Below are positions 8,739-19,834 of a stretch of DNA of 64,000 bases, one piece after another; within the stretch, counting starts at the first letter, position 1; the number at the start of each line of letters is the position of its first letter. The notes beneath the pieces were generated by a model. The model saw only the letters and a program-made list of their open reading frames with translations. It was not told the DNA's origin and ran no database searches. This DNA is from Polyangium spumosum (GTDB lineage Bacteria; Myxococcota_A; Polyangia; Polyangiales; Polyangiaceae), in assembly GCF_009649845.1 (NCBI RefSeq), contig NZ_WJIE01000015.1:62001-126000 (forward strand). Direction: 5' to 3'. Made by a program: the position numbers and the translations under genes.

Positions 8739-9695
8739 CTATACGCGCTCTAAATACGCACGCGTCGCCGCCGCGCCGTTGGTGATGAGCTTGTCCTGCA
8801 TCTCCTTCGGCAACGTGAACTCGGTCGTCGCGACATTCGCGTCGTCGATGAAGACCGTCCGCGAGAGCGCGGCCGCGTCGAGGTGGAGCAGCGTCGACGA
8901 CGAGAGGATGAACGAGACCAGGGCCTTCGTGTAGCTCTGGAAGTCGGTGACATCCATGCGCGGCAGCCGCCAATCCTCGCGGGCGGCGTCGTTTTCGGCC
9001 TTCGTGCCGAGGCAAAACCCGAGCGTGGGCGCATTCTCGGCCGGCCCGCCCTCCTCGGCCCCGATCGCCGGCATTTTACGGACGCCATCGAAGAGGTCGA
9101 TCGGGTAATTCCACGAGACGCCGCCGTCGACGTAGAGGTCGCCCTCGAAGGGGTACGCCTCGAAGAACAGCGGAATGCTCATCGACATGCGGACGGCTTT
9201 GTAAATGGGGACGTCGGGGCGCGAGGCGGCCGAGAAGACCTCGGTCATGCGCCGCGAGAGGTTCGTCGCGACGACGTGGAGGTGGCGCGCGCGGCCGGGG
9301 TACGCCTCGACGAGGGCCGCGAGCTCGGCGAAGGTGAGGTCGGGCCGGGCGCGCCCGGTGAGGCGCTCGGTGAGATGCGCAATGGTGCTACGCAGCCACT
9401 CCTCGGCGGTCTTGCCCGGGTTCACGCCGTAGGCGTCGAAGAGGCGGGAGGCGTCGCGAAAGACCCAGCCCTTGCCGTCCATGAATTGGCTGAAATCGGT
9501 CTCGCGCAGGATCCTCTCGAGCTCGGCGGCGTCGACGCCGACGGCGAGGAACGCCGCCGTGATGGCCCCCGCCGAGGCGCCGGCGACCTGCGTGACGCCC
9601 CCGAGCAAACCGCGCCGCTCGAGCTCCGTGATCGCGCCGGCATACGCGATCCCCTTCATCCCACCACCCTCGAACACGAGATTGCGGATCTCCAT
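8739..9695 (-). CDS. Patatin-like phospholipase
   Basis: 318 residues with the full patatin signature: oxyanion loop GGGMKG near the N-terminus, nucleophile elbow GASAG (GxSxG) and catalytic dyad Asp in DGG (LYVDGGVSWN). These Ser-Asp lipid acyl hydrolases deacylate phospholipids. There is no signal peptide, so it may act in the cytoplasm or be exported as an effector. The start MEIRNLVFEGGG at 9695 is preceded by a GGAGGG ribosome site. It converges on the gene ending at 8731 with only 7 bases between. Confidence 0.92.
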   Translation of the reverse strand: MEIRNLVFEGGGMKGIAYAGAITELERRGLLGGVTQVAGASAGAITAAFLAVGVDAAELERILRETDFSQFMDGKGWVFRDASRLFDAYGVNPGKTAEEWLRSTIAHLTERLTGRARPDLTFAELAALVEAYPGRARHLHVVATNLSRRMTEVFSAASRPDVPIYKAVRMSMSIPLFFEAYPFEGDLYVDGGVSWNYPIDLFDGVRKMPAIGAEEGGPAENAPTLGFCLGTKAENDAAREDWRLPRMDVTDFQSYTKALVSFILSSSTLLHLDAAALSRTVFIDDANVATTEFTLPKEMQDKLITNGAAATRAYLERV

Positions 9696-9845
9696 GGAAC
9701 GAGCCCTCCGTCGGGGAGGGTATCCGGGGGGGAGGGCGGGCGTCAGCCATGAAGCGACCGGGGCGAGCGATGGGATGGCTCCGTCTCGCTCGGAAAGCGC
9801 ATGGGCTCGGATGGCTGGCGTACAGGGACGTGGTACGCTCGCGGC

Positions 9846-11081
9846 ATGATCACGCGGTTCGAGGTCGACGGGTTCAAGTCGCTGCGGGATTTCGTGGTGG
9901 ATCTGGAGCCGCTCACCGTGTTCGTCGGCCCGAACGGCGCGGGGAAGTCGAACCTGCTGGAGGCGATGGCGTTGCTCGGGCGGCTCGCCTCGATGCCCGT
10001 GGAGGAGGCGTTCAAAAAGGGACGCGGGCGGGTGCTCGACCAGTTCAGCCGGTTCGGGGGAGAGACGAGCCGGGCAATGCGGTTTGCGGTCGAGATTTCG
10101 CTGGGTACGCCGATTGCGGTATCCACGGAAGGGGCGCCGCCGCTGCCGACACAGTATCGATACGAGCTCACCATCGAGCGCCGGGCACGCGATTCGAGCA
10201 TTGAGGAGCTCGCTATCGCGCACGAAACTTTGCGTTTGAGCCCCGATGGCGAGGACGTCGCGCCAAGTGGATTCATCCTGCAGACGATGGCAATGCACGA
10301 CCGCCACTACCGTGCTGCGTTCGTTACGCCAGCCCCCGACGCCGTGTACGTTCCGCGGAACTACACAGCTCTTTGGGCTCTGCATCGGGATATAATGCGC
10401 GGATGGCACGAGGTCATCAATTCTATTGCGACGCATCTTGCCTCCTTCCGCCTCCTCCACCTCGACGCAGCCCGCCTCCGCGAGCCGAGCGAGCGAATCA
10501 GCTCCGGCATCCTCGCGCCCGACGCCTCCAACCTCGCGGCCATCCTCGCCGATCTTCCAGCGCCGGTCCTTGGAGCGATTCGCGCCGATCTCGCGGCCCT
10601 CGTGCCGGGTCTCGCGGGTTTCGAGATCGTTCCCGAAGGAGACACATTACGCCTCGACTTCAAGCTCTCCGGCGGAGAGCACCTCCCGGCGCGCCTCGCC
10701 TCGGATGGAACGCTGCGCGCCCTCGCGCTCCTCACGGTCCTCACGGTCGAGCCGCACCCGTCCGTCCTGGGAATCGAGGAGCTCGAAAATGGGATCTACC
10801 CCGGGCGACTGCGCAAGCTGCTATCCATCCTCCGCGACACGGCGGTTTCGGACCACAAGACGCAGATCCTCCTCACCACGCACTCGCCGGTGGTCGTCGC
10901 GGCATTTCGTGACCAGCCTGAGCTGCTCCGTGTCGTCGATGTCGTGGTTCGCGACGGAAAGCGCGAGACCCGCGCTCGCCCCGTGGGCAAGCCCAAGAAG
11001 CCGAGCGACAGCGCCTTCGTCGCATCGCTGCGCGAGGTCGACATGCTGCTCCACACCGCGGACGCCGAGGCGGCCGAATGA
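9846..11081 (+). CDS. AAA-family ATPase of the AAA_21/OLD-like type (probable defence gene)
   Basis: 411 residues. Starts MITRFEVDGFKSLRDF, typical of RecF/SMC-like AAA_21 ATPases; Walker A is GPNGAGKSN, a Walker B-like LGIEELENGIYPGRL comes late, and the H-loop is ILLTTHSPVVV. The middle insertion (about 10080-10430) is visibly more AT-rich than neighbouring genes, suggesting transfer. The last four bases overlap the start of the next gene (ATGA), so the two are coupled. ATPase plus TOPRIM-like partner is the layout of OLD/Gabija/PARIS-type phage defence; assignment to a named system is inference. Confidence 0.85.
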   Translation: MITRFEVDGFKSLRDFVVDLEPLTVFVGPNGAGKSNLLEAMALLGRLASMPVEEAFKKGRGRVLDQFSRFGGETSRAMRFAVEISLGTPIAVSTEGAPPLPTQYRYELTIERRARDSSIEELAIAHETLRLSPDGEDVAPSGFILQTMAMHDRHYRAAFVTPAPDAVYVPRNYTALWALHRDIMRGWHEVINSIATHLASFRLLHLDAARLREPSERISSGILAPDASNLAAILADLPAPVLGAIRADLAALVPGLAGFEIVPEGDTLRLDFKLSGGEHLPARLASDGTLRALALLTVLTVEPHPSVLGIEELENGIYPGRLRKLLSILRDTAVSDHKTQILLTTHSPVVVAAFRDQPELLRVVDVVVRDGKRETRARPVGKPKKPSDSAFVASLREVDMLLHTADAEAAE

Positions 11082-11728
11082 CACGAAGCCGTATTTATCT
11101 CTGCGCTGCCCTCTATGCCGAGGGACCGAGCGATTACGAGTTCCTTTCTCCACTCATCCGTCGCGTGCTCGATCTGCTGGGGAACAAGCTGTTTCCGAGC
11201 AGAGTCGACGTCGCGGAGACCATCGGCATCGACGCTCCCAGGCCGTATCCCGCCAAGCGAGACGATCGCATCGCCGCCGCCGTCGCCGAGCACTGGGGCG
11301 CCTTCACGCTGCTCGTCATCCATGCCGATGGCGCAGGAGACCCGGACGAAGCGCGGCAGACCTGCGTGACACCGGGGACCGCCCTGGCCCAGCAGGACCA
11401 TCCATCCCTCGTCAGCGTGCCGTGCGTCCCTGTGCGCGAGCTCGAGGCGTGGATGCTCGCGGACATGGAGGCGTTCCACACGCTCCTCGGTCGCGGGGCG
11501 AGCCCTTCCCTTCCAGCCGATCCCGAGCGTGAAGCTGATCCGAAGCAGACGCTGCGGCGCATCCTGCAGGCAGGAGACTTCCGCCGCGGGAGCGAGAGGG
11601 CCCATCGGCTGTTCGGCGAGGAGGTGCGCTTCGAGGCGCTCCGAAAGTTGCCAGCCTTCCAACGCTTCGAGACCGACCTGAGCGAGGCCATTCAAACCAT
11701 CGCGCGCGCCTCCGACGGCGGAGACTGA
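11078..11728 (+). CDS. DUF4276 family, TOPRIM-like partner of the AAA ATPase
   Basis: 216 residues beginning with a strand-acidic loop (YLCAALYAEGPSDYEFLSPL) as in DUF4276/TOPRIM-like nuclease folds, where the Glu and following Asp/Glu bind metal. A second acidic element is LLVIHADGAGDPDEAR, corresponding to the TOPRIM DxD-like region, then VPVRELEAWMLAD, which is characteristic of DUF4276. It overlaps the ATPase stop by 4 bases. Predicted role: nuclease or toxin effector controlled by the ATPase. The family call rests on these motifs; the activity is inferred. Confidence 0.75.
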   Translation: MTRSRIYLCAALYAEGPSDYEFLSPLIRRVLDLLGNKLFPSRVDVAETIGIDAPRPYPAKRDDRIAAAVAEHWGAFTLLVIHADGAGDPDEARQTCVTPGTALAQQDHPSLVSVPCVPVRELEAWMLADMEAFHTLLGRGASPSLPADPEREADPKQTLRRILQAGDFRRGSERAHRLFGEEVRFEALRKLPAFQRFETDLSEAIQTIARASDGGD

Positions 11729-11750
11729 GCACCACCCATCGCCGGCCCTT

Positions 11751-11900
11751 CGCCACGGTCCCTCTCCGTACCAAAGCCACGCCGACGTCCCTTCGCCACG
11801 GTCCCCCTCCGTGACAAGGCCCCTCGACGTCCCTCCGCCACGGTCCCTCTCCGTACCAAAGCCACGCCGACGTCCCTCCGCCACGGTCCCCCTCCGTGTC
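11751..11900. repeat. 43-bp minisatellite, about 4 copies
   Basis: The core cgccacggtcc recurs at 11751, 11794, 11836 and 11879 (steps 43, 42, 43). Units end ccgtaccaaagccacgccgacgt or ccgtgacaaggcccctcgacgt, so two unit types alternate. It sits directly after the DUF4276 stop and before the terminator of the facing operon; no gene is seen in it. Confidence 0.9.
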
Positions 11901-11925
11901 GAAGCCTCGTCGAGCAGGCTCCCCC

Positions 11926-11961
11926 AAGAAAAAAGGCCCCCGCGCATCCCGCGCGGGGGCC
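11926..11961 (-). terminator. Rho-independent terminator of the beta-oxidation operon
   Basis: Perfect 11-bp stem (ggcccccgcgc at 11935-11945 with gcgcgggggcc at 11951-11961) and a 5-base loop. On the minus strand the stem is followed by a T-rich run (aagaaaaaa on the plus strand, 11926-11934). It lies 24 bases beyond the thiolase stop codon. Confidence 0.9.
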
Positions 11962-11984
11962 TCTTCAACGGAGGAACGTGGCGA

Positions 11985-13148
11985 TCAAGCCCGCTCGAAC
12001 AACCCTGCCGCGCCCATCCCGCCGCCGATGCACATCGTCACGATGGCGTACCGCCCGCCGCGCCGGCGCAGCTCGTAGAGCGCCGTCGCCGTGAGCTTCG
12101 CGCCCGTGCAGCCGAGCGGGTGGCCGAGCGCGATCGCGCCGCCGTTCACGTTGAGCTTCTCGTCCGGGATGCCGAGCTCGCGCTGGCAGTAGACCGATTG
12201 GCTCGCGAACGCCTCGTTCATCTCGACGAGGTCGATGTCCTTGATCGACAGCCCCGTCTTCGCCAGCAGCTTCTTCACCGCCGGCACCGGGCCGATGCCC
12301 ATGATCGACGGGTCCACGCCGGCCGTGACGAACATGCGCAGGTAGCCGAGCGGCTTCACGCCGAGCGCGTCCGCCTTCGCCTTCGTCGTCACGATCGCCG
12401 CCGCCGCGCCGTCCGAGAGCGGCGAGCTGTTGCCCGGCGTCACCGAACCCACCGTCGCGAACGCAGGCTTCAGCGCCGAGAGGCCCTCCAGCGTCGTGTC
12501 CGGGCGCGGCAGCTCGTCACGCGTGAAGTCGAACGTCACGCGCTCGGTCCCCTTGAACCGCACGCCCTTCACCGCGACGATCTCGTCCTTGAAGCGGCCC
12601 GCCTCGATCGCCGCCGAGGCCTTCTTCTGGCTCGACAGCGCGAACGCGTCCTGATCGGCGCGCGCCACGTTGAAGCGCTTGGCCACGTTCTCCGCCGTGA
12701 TGCCCATCGGCGTGTAGACCGACGGGCACCGCTCCATCGCCTCGGGCGAGACGGAGATCTTGTTGCCCGTCATGGGCACCATCGACATGCTCTCGACGCC
12801 GCCCGCGACGACGATGTCCGCGTACCCGGCCGTGATGCTGCCCGCCGCGAGCGCGATCGCCTGCAGACCGCTCGAGCAGAACCGGTTGATGGTCATCGCC
12901 GAGACCTCCTCGGGCAAGCCGCCGAGCAGCGCCACCGGCCGCGCCACGTTGAGCCCCTGCTCGCCTTCCGGCATCGCGCAGCCGAGGATCAGGTCGTCGA
13001 CGTCCGACGGCTTGATCTGCGGCACACGCGCGAGCAGGCCCGCGATGACCTCGCCGGCGAGCTCGTCGGGGCGCTTCAACGCGAGCGCTCCCTTGTGGGC
13101 CCGGCCCACGGCCGAACGAACGGCCTCCACGATCACGATGTCAGCCAT
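11985..13148 (-). CDS. fadA: Acetyl-CoA C-acyltransferase (thiolase), beta-oxidation
   Basis: 387 residues; catalyses thiolytic cleavage of 3-ketoacyl-CoA, the last step of fatty-acid beta-oxidation. The nucleophile Cys91 is in [31 protein letters not shown] and the C-terminal [10 protein letters not shown] loop give the His and second Cys. ATG 13148 is chosen over GTG 13157 because AGGTGAG is correctly placed before it. The gene begins 9 bases after the stop of the HAD/ECH gene, forming a two-gene operon that ends in the terminator at 11926-11961. Confidence 0.96.
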   Translation of the reverse strand: MADIVIVEAVRSAVGRAHKGALALKRPDELAGEVIAGLLARVPQIKPSDVDDLILGCAMPEGEQGLNVARPVALLGGLPEEVSAMTINRFCSSGLQAIALAAGSITAGYADIVVAGGVESMSMVPMTGNKISVSPEAMERCPSVYTPMGITAENVAKRFNVARADQDAFALSSQKKASAAIEAGRFKDEIVAVKGVRFKGTERVTFDFTRDELPRPDTTLEGLSALKPAFATVGSVTPGNSSPLSDGAAAAIVTTKAKADALGVKPLGYLRMFVTAGVDPSIMGIGPVPAVKKLLAKTGLSIKDIDLVEMNEAFASQSVYCQRELGIPDEKLNVNGGAIALGHPLGCTGAKLTATALYELRRRGGRYAIVTMCIGGGMGAAGLFERA

Positions 13149-13157
13149 GGTGCTCAC

Positions 13158-15527
<2,370 letters not shown>

Positions 15528-15651
15528 CCGAGAAGGCTCCCTGGTTATCGTTGCCGGCAGACGGGTACCGCGGAGGCCGGCCGGTGTCTACGGACAGATG
15601 CCGCGATGCGGCAGGTAGGGGAAGACAAGCGATCTGTCCAGCCCGGCCCGC

Positions 15652-16062
15652 TCACGCCCCGCCGAACGTCCGGCGCATCTCGGCGAGCCAGGCGCGGGCC
15701 GCGGCCTCTTCGGCGAAGAAGCGGAAGGCGAGCCTACGCTTGGCGAAGGCACGCGCGGCCTTGGCGACGAGCTCCGCGATGACCCGGAACCGGAAGCTGC
15801 CGCCGACGAACGCGGTCGCTTGCGCCCGCTCGTCCCGGATGGCCGCGATGCTGCGGCGGCACGCGGGCTCGATGCCCTCGACGCAGCGCAGATCCGCGAG
15901 CGTCAAGAGATACGGCTGGCCGCCGAGCAGATCGGCGCGGAGCGCGACGTAGTCGGCGACGTCGGGGGCGCGGATCACGCCTCGGAAGGTCAGGACGAGC
16001 AGATCGGGCGGCTCGATCGTCGCGACATGCTGGCCAATCACGGCTTGCCGCAGTGCGGACAT
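15652..16062 (-). CDS. SpoIIAA/STAS-like small protein
   Basis: 136 residues (MSALRQAVIGQHVATIEPPD...), alternating strands and helices (DLLVLTFRGVIRAPDVADYV, YLLTLADLRCVEGIEP) as in the SpoIIAA-like/STAS-type single-domain proteins common in myxobacteria, with a C-terminal helical segment (FFAEEAAARAWLAEM). A relative lies at 18220-18642. The start overlaps the end of the modC-like gene by 25 bases, so it is the last gene of that operon. Role unknown; STAS domains usually bind partners or anti-sigma factors. Confidence 0.65.
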   Translation of the reverse strand: MSALRQAVIGQHVATIEPPDLLVLTFRGVIRAPDVADYVALRADLLGGQPYLLTLADLRCVEGIEPACRRSIAAIRDERAQATAFVGGSFRFRVIAELVAKAARAFAKRRLAFRFFAEEAAARAWLAEMRRTFGGA

Positions 16063-16760
16063 GGCCCTTTCTCGCCGAGCACGACCTCGCGCGGCATCTC
16101 CCGAGCAGGTTTCCCCCGCTCGAACCGGACGAACACGTCCCCGAACGCCGCCGCCTCCTCCGCGTCGTGCGTCACGAGCACCGCCGAGAGCTCGCGCCGC
16201 GCGAGCACCTGCCGCAAGGTCCGGCCGAGCTCGAGCCGCGCGGGCCGATCGAGCGCCGAGAGCGGCTCGTCGAGCAGGAGGAGCCTCGGCTCGGCGGCGA
16301 GCGCCCGCGCGAGCGCCACCCGCTGCCGCTCGCCGCCGGAGAGCGCGTCGACGCGGGCCCCTCGAAGCGCCCCGAGCCCGAGCTCGTCGAGCAAAGCGAG
16401 CGTCGCCGGGCCCGGGTCCTTGCGCTCGCTCCGGGGCAAACCAAAGACCACGTTGCCGAGCACGTCGAGGTGCGGAAAAAGCGCCTGATCCTGGGGCACG
16501 TAGCCGATCCGCCGCGCATGGGCCGGCACGTCGACGCCCCGCTGCCCGTCGTAGACGAGCTCGCCGCGGAGGTGCACGGCGCCACGAGGGCGGAGGAGGC
16601 CGGCGATCGCGCGCAAGGTGACGGTCTTGCCCGCGCCCGAGGATCCGAAGAGCACGAGCACGCCCGACGGGAGCGAAAAACACGCCTCGACGGAGAACAC
16701 GCTCGCGCCGTGGCCCACGGTGATCTTCACGTCGACGTCGAGCGCCGGCGCGCCGCTCAC
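16038..16760 (-). CDS. modC: ABC transporter ATPase, molybdate-type, short form
   Basis: 240 residues: Walker A GSSGAGKT, Q-loop VPQDQALFPH, signature LSGGERQRVALARAL, Walker B LLLLDEPLSALD and switch His in VTHDAEE. Best fit is ModC because of the adjacent ModB-like permease, but it lacks the C-terminal TOBE/Mop domain of typical ModC (about 350 residues) and instead ends GEKGPCPHCGKP, a CxxC tail. GTG 16760 overlaps the permease stop (GTGA), so translation is coupled. No modA-like binding protein is visible. The substrate (molybdate, tungstate or sulfate) is not settled. Confidence 0.85.
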   Translation of the reverse strand: MSGAPALDVDVKITVGHGASVFSVEACFSLPSGVLVLFGSSGAGKTVTLRAIAGLLRPRGAVHLRGELVYDGQRGVDVPAHARRIGYVPQDQALFPHLDVLGNVVFGLPRSERKDPGPATLALLDELGLGALRGARVDALSGGERQRVALARALAAEPRLLLLDEPLSALDRPARLELGRTLRQVLARRELSAVLVTHDAEEAAAFGDVFVRFERGKPAREMPREVVLGEKGPCPHCGKP

Positions 16761-17440
16761 GCCCACGTCCGCGCCGGTCCTTCCTTCGGCCCGAGCAGGC
16801 CCGCCACGAGCACCACCACGACCGAGATCCCCGACAGGACCGCCACGTAGAGCCCCGCCCGCGCGTCGTCGCCCTCCTGGAACGCCGAGAAGATCTCCAC
16901 CGGCATCGTGTTCGTGCGCCCCGGGATGTTGCCCGCGAGCATCAACGTCGCGCCGAACTCGCCGATCGCCCGCGCGAACCCGAGCACGAACGCCGCGAGC
17001 ACCCCGCGCCACGCGAGCGGCAAGGTCACCCGCAGCACGACCTCCCACGGCCGGAGCCCGAGCGTCCGCGCCACGTCCTCGAGCTGCGAAGGCACCGCCT
17101 CGATCGACGGCTGCGCGGTCTTCACCAGGATCGGCAGCGCCACCACCGCCGACGCGAGCGCCGCGCCGGCCGGCGAGAAGACGAGCCGCAAGCCGAGCCC
17201 CTCCTCCAGCACCCGCCCGACGAGCCCCCGCCGGCCGAACACGACCACGAGGAAATACCCCACGACCGAAGGCGGGAGCACCAGCGGCAAGAGCACGAGC
17301 GCGTCGACGAGCCCCCGGAGCCTGTACCGGAGCCGCGCCTGCAAGAGCGCGAGCATGAGCCCGATCGGCCCGACGACGAGCATCGCCATGCCGGCGACGC
17401 GTAACGAGAGCAGGATCGGGAACGACGCGGACGACTCCAC
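16757..17440 (-). CDS. modB: Molybdate-type ABC transporter permease
   Basis: 227 residues with five to six hydrophobic helices (LRVAGMAMLVVGPIGLMLALL, GLVDALVLLPLVLPPSVVGYF, ISVVVVLVAGLLG) and the coupling EAA-loop (LGLRPWEVVLRVTLPLAWRG), followed by FARAIGEFGATLMLAG, typical of ModB. GTG 17440 is taken as start because it gives the usual N-terminus before TM1; the frame remains open further upstream but that part is low-complexity and Arg-rich. Its end overlaps modC. No periplasmic binding protein gene lies upstream. Confidence 0.85.
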   Translation of the reverse strand: MESSASFPILLSLRVAGMAMLVVGPIGLMLALLQARLRYRLRGLVDALVLLPLVLPPSVVGYFLVVVFGRRGLVGRVLEEGLGLRLVFSPAGAALASAVVALPILVKTAQPSIEAVPSQLEDVARTLGLRPWEVVLRVTLPLAWRGVLAAFVLGFARAIGEFGATLMLAGNIPGRTNTMPVEIFSAFQEGDDARAGLYVAVLSGISVVVVLVAGLLGPKEGPARTWA

Positions 17441-17627
17441 CGGCGGCGATGCTACGACGTCCGCCGCGGAAGCGGGGCCCGGATCTTCGACGATCCAGTT
17501 GCCGGGACGAACGTCTCGCCGAAGACGAGCGTGCGGCCCGAGCAGATCGCCCGCACGGGTGGTCCTCCGCTCGAAGAGGCGGCCTGAATTGTTGGCAAGC
17601 GGCGCGCCCCTCACCCATAGTCCCGGC

Positions 17628-18209
17628 ATGCTCCGGCGGGACCCGTATCGCTTCGGCTTGCTCTCCCTGGCCCTGCTCGGTTGTGGCGGCGCGTCCGAGG
17701 CGACACCGCCGCCGGCCTCGCCGAAGCCGGCGCCCGGCGCGCCTGCGGGGGTGGGGGACAAAGCCCAGGCCAAGGCCCCGGACAAGCTCGAGCGCGAGAC
17801 CTTGAAGACCGTCCTGCCGATGGGCCTGCCGTGGTTGCTCCGCCGCGTCTGGCCCGAGGAGGTCTTCCGCGACGGCAAGTTCGCCGGCTGGCGCCTCGTG
17901 GCCATCCCGGAGGAGTGGACCGGGCTCGACGTCCGCCCCGACGACGTGGTCACGCGAATCAATGGCAAGCCCGTCGAGACGCCCGAGCAGCTCTGGGACG
18001 CCTGGACCTCGCTCGCCGTCGCGCCCGAGCTCCGCGTGACCTACGAGCGTGGCGCCGAGACCAAGGAGATCGTGCTGCCGATCGCCGGTCCGCCCGCGCC
18101 CGAGCTCTTGGCCTCGCTCACGAACCCCTCTCCGCCCCCGCGCAAGCCCGGGACGAAGCGCGGGACGATCGTCATCGAGAGCCGCGACCCGGCCGGCGAC
18201 GATCCCTGA
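17628..18209 (+). CDS. PDZ-domain lipoprotein
   Basis: 193 residues. Signal peptide ending in lipobox LLGC (MLRRDPYRFGLLSLALLGC), Pro/Ala linker, then a PDZ-like domain (WRLVAIPEEWTGLDVRPDDVVTRINGKP is split over the carboxylate loop and the DVVTRINGKPVETPEQLWDA element). Similar to type II secretion GspC-type or HtrA-type PDZ modules but without protease or TM parts, so probably an envelope adaptor. It converges with 18220-18642, 10 bases apart. Confidence 0.75.
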   Translation: MLRRDPYRFGLLSLALLGCGGASEATPPPASPKPAPGAPAGVGDKAQAKAPDKLERETLKTVLPMGLPWLLRRVWPEEVFRDGKFAGWRLVAIPEEWTGLDVRPDDVVTRINGKPVETPEQLWDAWTSLAVAPELRVTYERGAETKEIVLPIAGPPAPELLASLTNPSPPPRKPGTKRGTIVIESRDPAGDDP

Positions 18210-18219
18210 CGCTCGCGGA

Positions 18220-18642
18220 TCACACCACGCTGCTACGCTGGCGCGACGTGCGCCGCTCCGCGAGCCATGCGCGGGCGCTCGCCTCGTTGTCGAACACCTT
18301 CGCGTGCATCTTCACCCCGAGGGCGCGGATCATACGCGCCAGAAACTCCATCGACGTGCGGTGGAAGAACCGGCGCACGACGTACGCCGCGGTGCGCGGC
18401 GGCGACTCCCGGTAGATCTTCGCCGTCTCCGTGAGCGCGCCCGGGGAGATGGTGAGATCCTCGCCGAGCACGACCAGGTTGTAGATGTGCTCCGTGCACT
18501 CGTCCCATCGGGGCTGCTCGAACCTGGCGAGCGCCTCGACGTGGGCGCCGGTGGCCGTGCCTCGGGGGAAACGATAGACGAAAAGATCCGCCTCCTCGCG
18601 GCAGATCTCGTGCTCGCCTGCGGTACGTGTCTCGCGGGTCAT
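18220..18642 (-). CDS. SpoIIAA/STAS-like small protein
   Basis: 140 residues, related in layout to 15652-16062: N-terminal strands (EADLFVYRFPRGTATGAHVE), a central YNLVVLGEDLTISPGAL strand-turn, and a C-terminal helix FDNEASARAWLAERR that matches FFAEEAAARAWLAEM of the other copy. No catalytic motif. ATG 18642 has GGAGGG about 6 bases upstream. An inverted repeat (atgatc/ccctccg with cggaggga/gatcat, about 18641-18687) overlaps this start and could sequester the ribosome site. Confidence 0.62.
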   Translation of the reverse strand: MTRETRTAGEHEICREEADLFVYRFPRGTATGAHVEALARFEQPRWDECTEHIYNLVVLGEDLTISPGALTETAKIYRESPPRTAAYVVRRFFHRTSMEFLARMIRALGVKMHAKVFDNEASARAWLAERRTSRQRSSVV

Positions 18643-18882
18643 GATCCCTCCGTCGGACGGGGGTTTTCCGTTTTCGGAGGGACGATCATGTCGGCGCCCA
18701 CGGCGCTCCGCAAGCCGCACCCGCGAGAGAGCAGGATCGGGACTTGCGGCGCGAGCCTCGGGGGACACCCGCTCCCGCGAGCGCACGATCCGCGGGTGGC
18801 AATCACCGCGGAGGCCGTTGCCACGTCGAAAGATCCCGACGACGACCCCGTCGTCCTTTGCTACAAGCCGAGACGACCGAAC

Positions 18883-19830
18883 ATGCGCAAGCGCCCGCTC
18901 CTCGCCACCTCCGCCCTGCTCCTCGCCCTCGCCGCCTGCCAGGACGATCCGGCCCCGACGGCCCCCTCGGCCGCGCCCGCGCCGCCGCCGCCGCCGAGCG
19001 TCGCCGCCCCGGAACCGAGCGGGAGCGCGGCCCCCGCCCCCACCGCGGAGCCCGCGCCTGCAGCCCCGACCGCCTCCGCTTCCGCCTCCGCCTCCGCTTC
19101 CGCCGCCGCTCCCGCGCCCGCACCCAAGCCCGCGCCCAAGCCCACCGCGACCCCGACCGCGACCCCGACTGCCACCGCCTCTGCCGCCGCGACCCCGACC
19201 GCCACCACCTCCGCCGCCGCTCCTCCCGCCGCGCCCGGCTCGGCCGACGCCGTGGCCGTGGCGATCGACCAGGTGTTTCTCGACAAGAAGACCTACTTCG
19301 CGAAGTTCAAGCAGGAGCACACGCAAAAGGTCGCGGGCACGACCAAGAAATCGACCGGCGTCTTCTTTTTCGAGCGCCCGAACAAGATCTCCTTCCGGTA
19401 CGACCCGCCGAGCAAGAATCGGATCGTCTCCGATGGCACGACGCTCAAGGTCTACATCGCGGACGACAACCAGATGTTCGTGCAGCCCGTCGACAAGACC
19501 GAGTACCCCGGCGCCCTCGCCTTCCTCATGGGCAAGGGCCTCGGGCCCTCGTTTGGCTTCGTGTTCCACGACAAATCGAAGTTCGAGGGGGGGCACGTCC
19601 TCCTCGGGAAACCCCGGCAGCCGACCCCGCATTACGACTCGGTGTATTTCTACGTCGACAAGGCCCTCCTGGAGAAGAAGGACCCCGGCGTGATCCGCCG
19701 CGTCCTGCTCGTCGACGCCCAGGGCAACCGCAACCGCTTCGACTTCGAAGGCTCGACCCAGCCGAAGACGATCGACCCCGCCGAGTTCACCTTCACCCCT
19801 CCGCCGGGCACCAACGTGACCCAGAATTGA
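18883..19830 (+). CDS. LolA-like lipoprotein with long Ala/Pro/Thr linker
   Basis: 315 residues. Signal peptide and lipobox LALAAC, then about 100 residues of Pro/Ala/Ser/Thr low complexity (PTATPTATPTATA), then a LolA/LolB-fold domain: YFAKFKQEHTQKVAGTTKKS, GVFFFERPNKISFRYDPP, DGTTLKVYIADDNQMFVQPV, FDFEGSTQPKTIDPAEFTF. LolA chaperones lipoproteins through the periplasm; this version is tethered by its own lipid and linker. The stop is only 4 bases before the start of the next gene, so the two are likely cotranscribed. Confidence 0.82.
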   Translation: MRKRPLLATSALLLALAACQDDPAPTAPSAAPAPPPPPSVAAPEPSGSAAPAPTAEPAPAAPTASASASASASAAAPAPAPKPAPKPTATPTATPTATASAAATPTATTSAAAPPAAPGSADAVAVAIDQVFLDKKTYFAKFKQEHTQKVAGTTKKSTGVFFFERPNKISFRYDPPSKNRIVSDGTTLKVYIADDNQMFVQPVDKTEYPGALAFLMGKGLGPSFGFVFHDKSKFEGGHVLLGKPRQPTPHYDSVYFYVDKALLEKKDPGVIRRVLLVDAQGNRNRFDFEGSTQPKTIDPAEFTFTPPPGTNVTQN

Positions 19831-19834
19831 CGCC

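Noticed and set aside
16038-16760. Sulfate/thiosulfate importer CysA
   Set aside because: Permease signature and gene order fit molybdate better, though the missing TOBE domain leaves doubt; retained as modC-like.
17441-17627. Remnant of modA or N-terminal extension of the permease
   Set aside because: The open frame is Arg-rich with no binding-protein motifs; no support for a gene.
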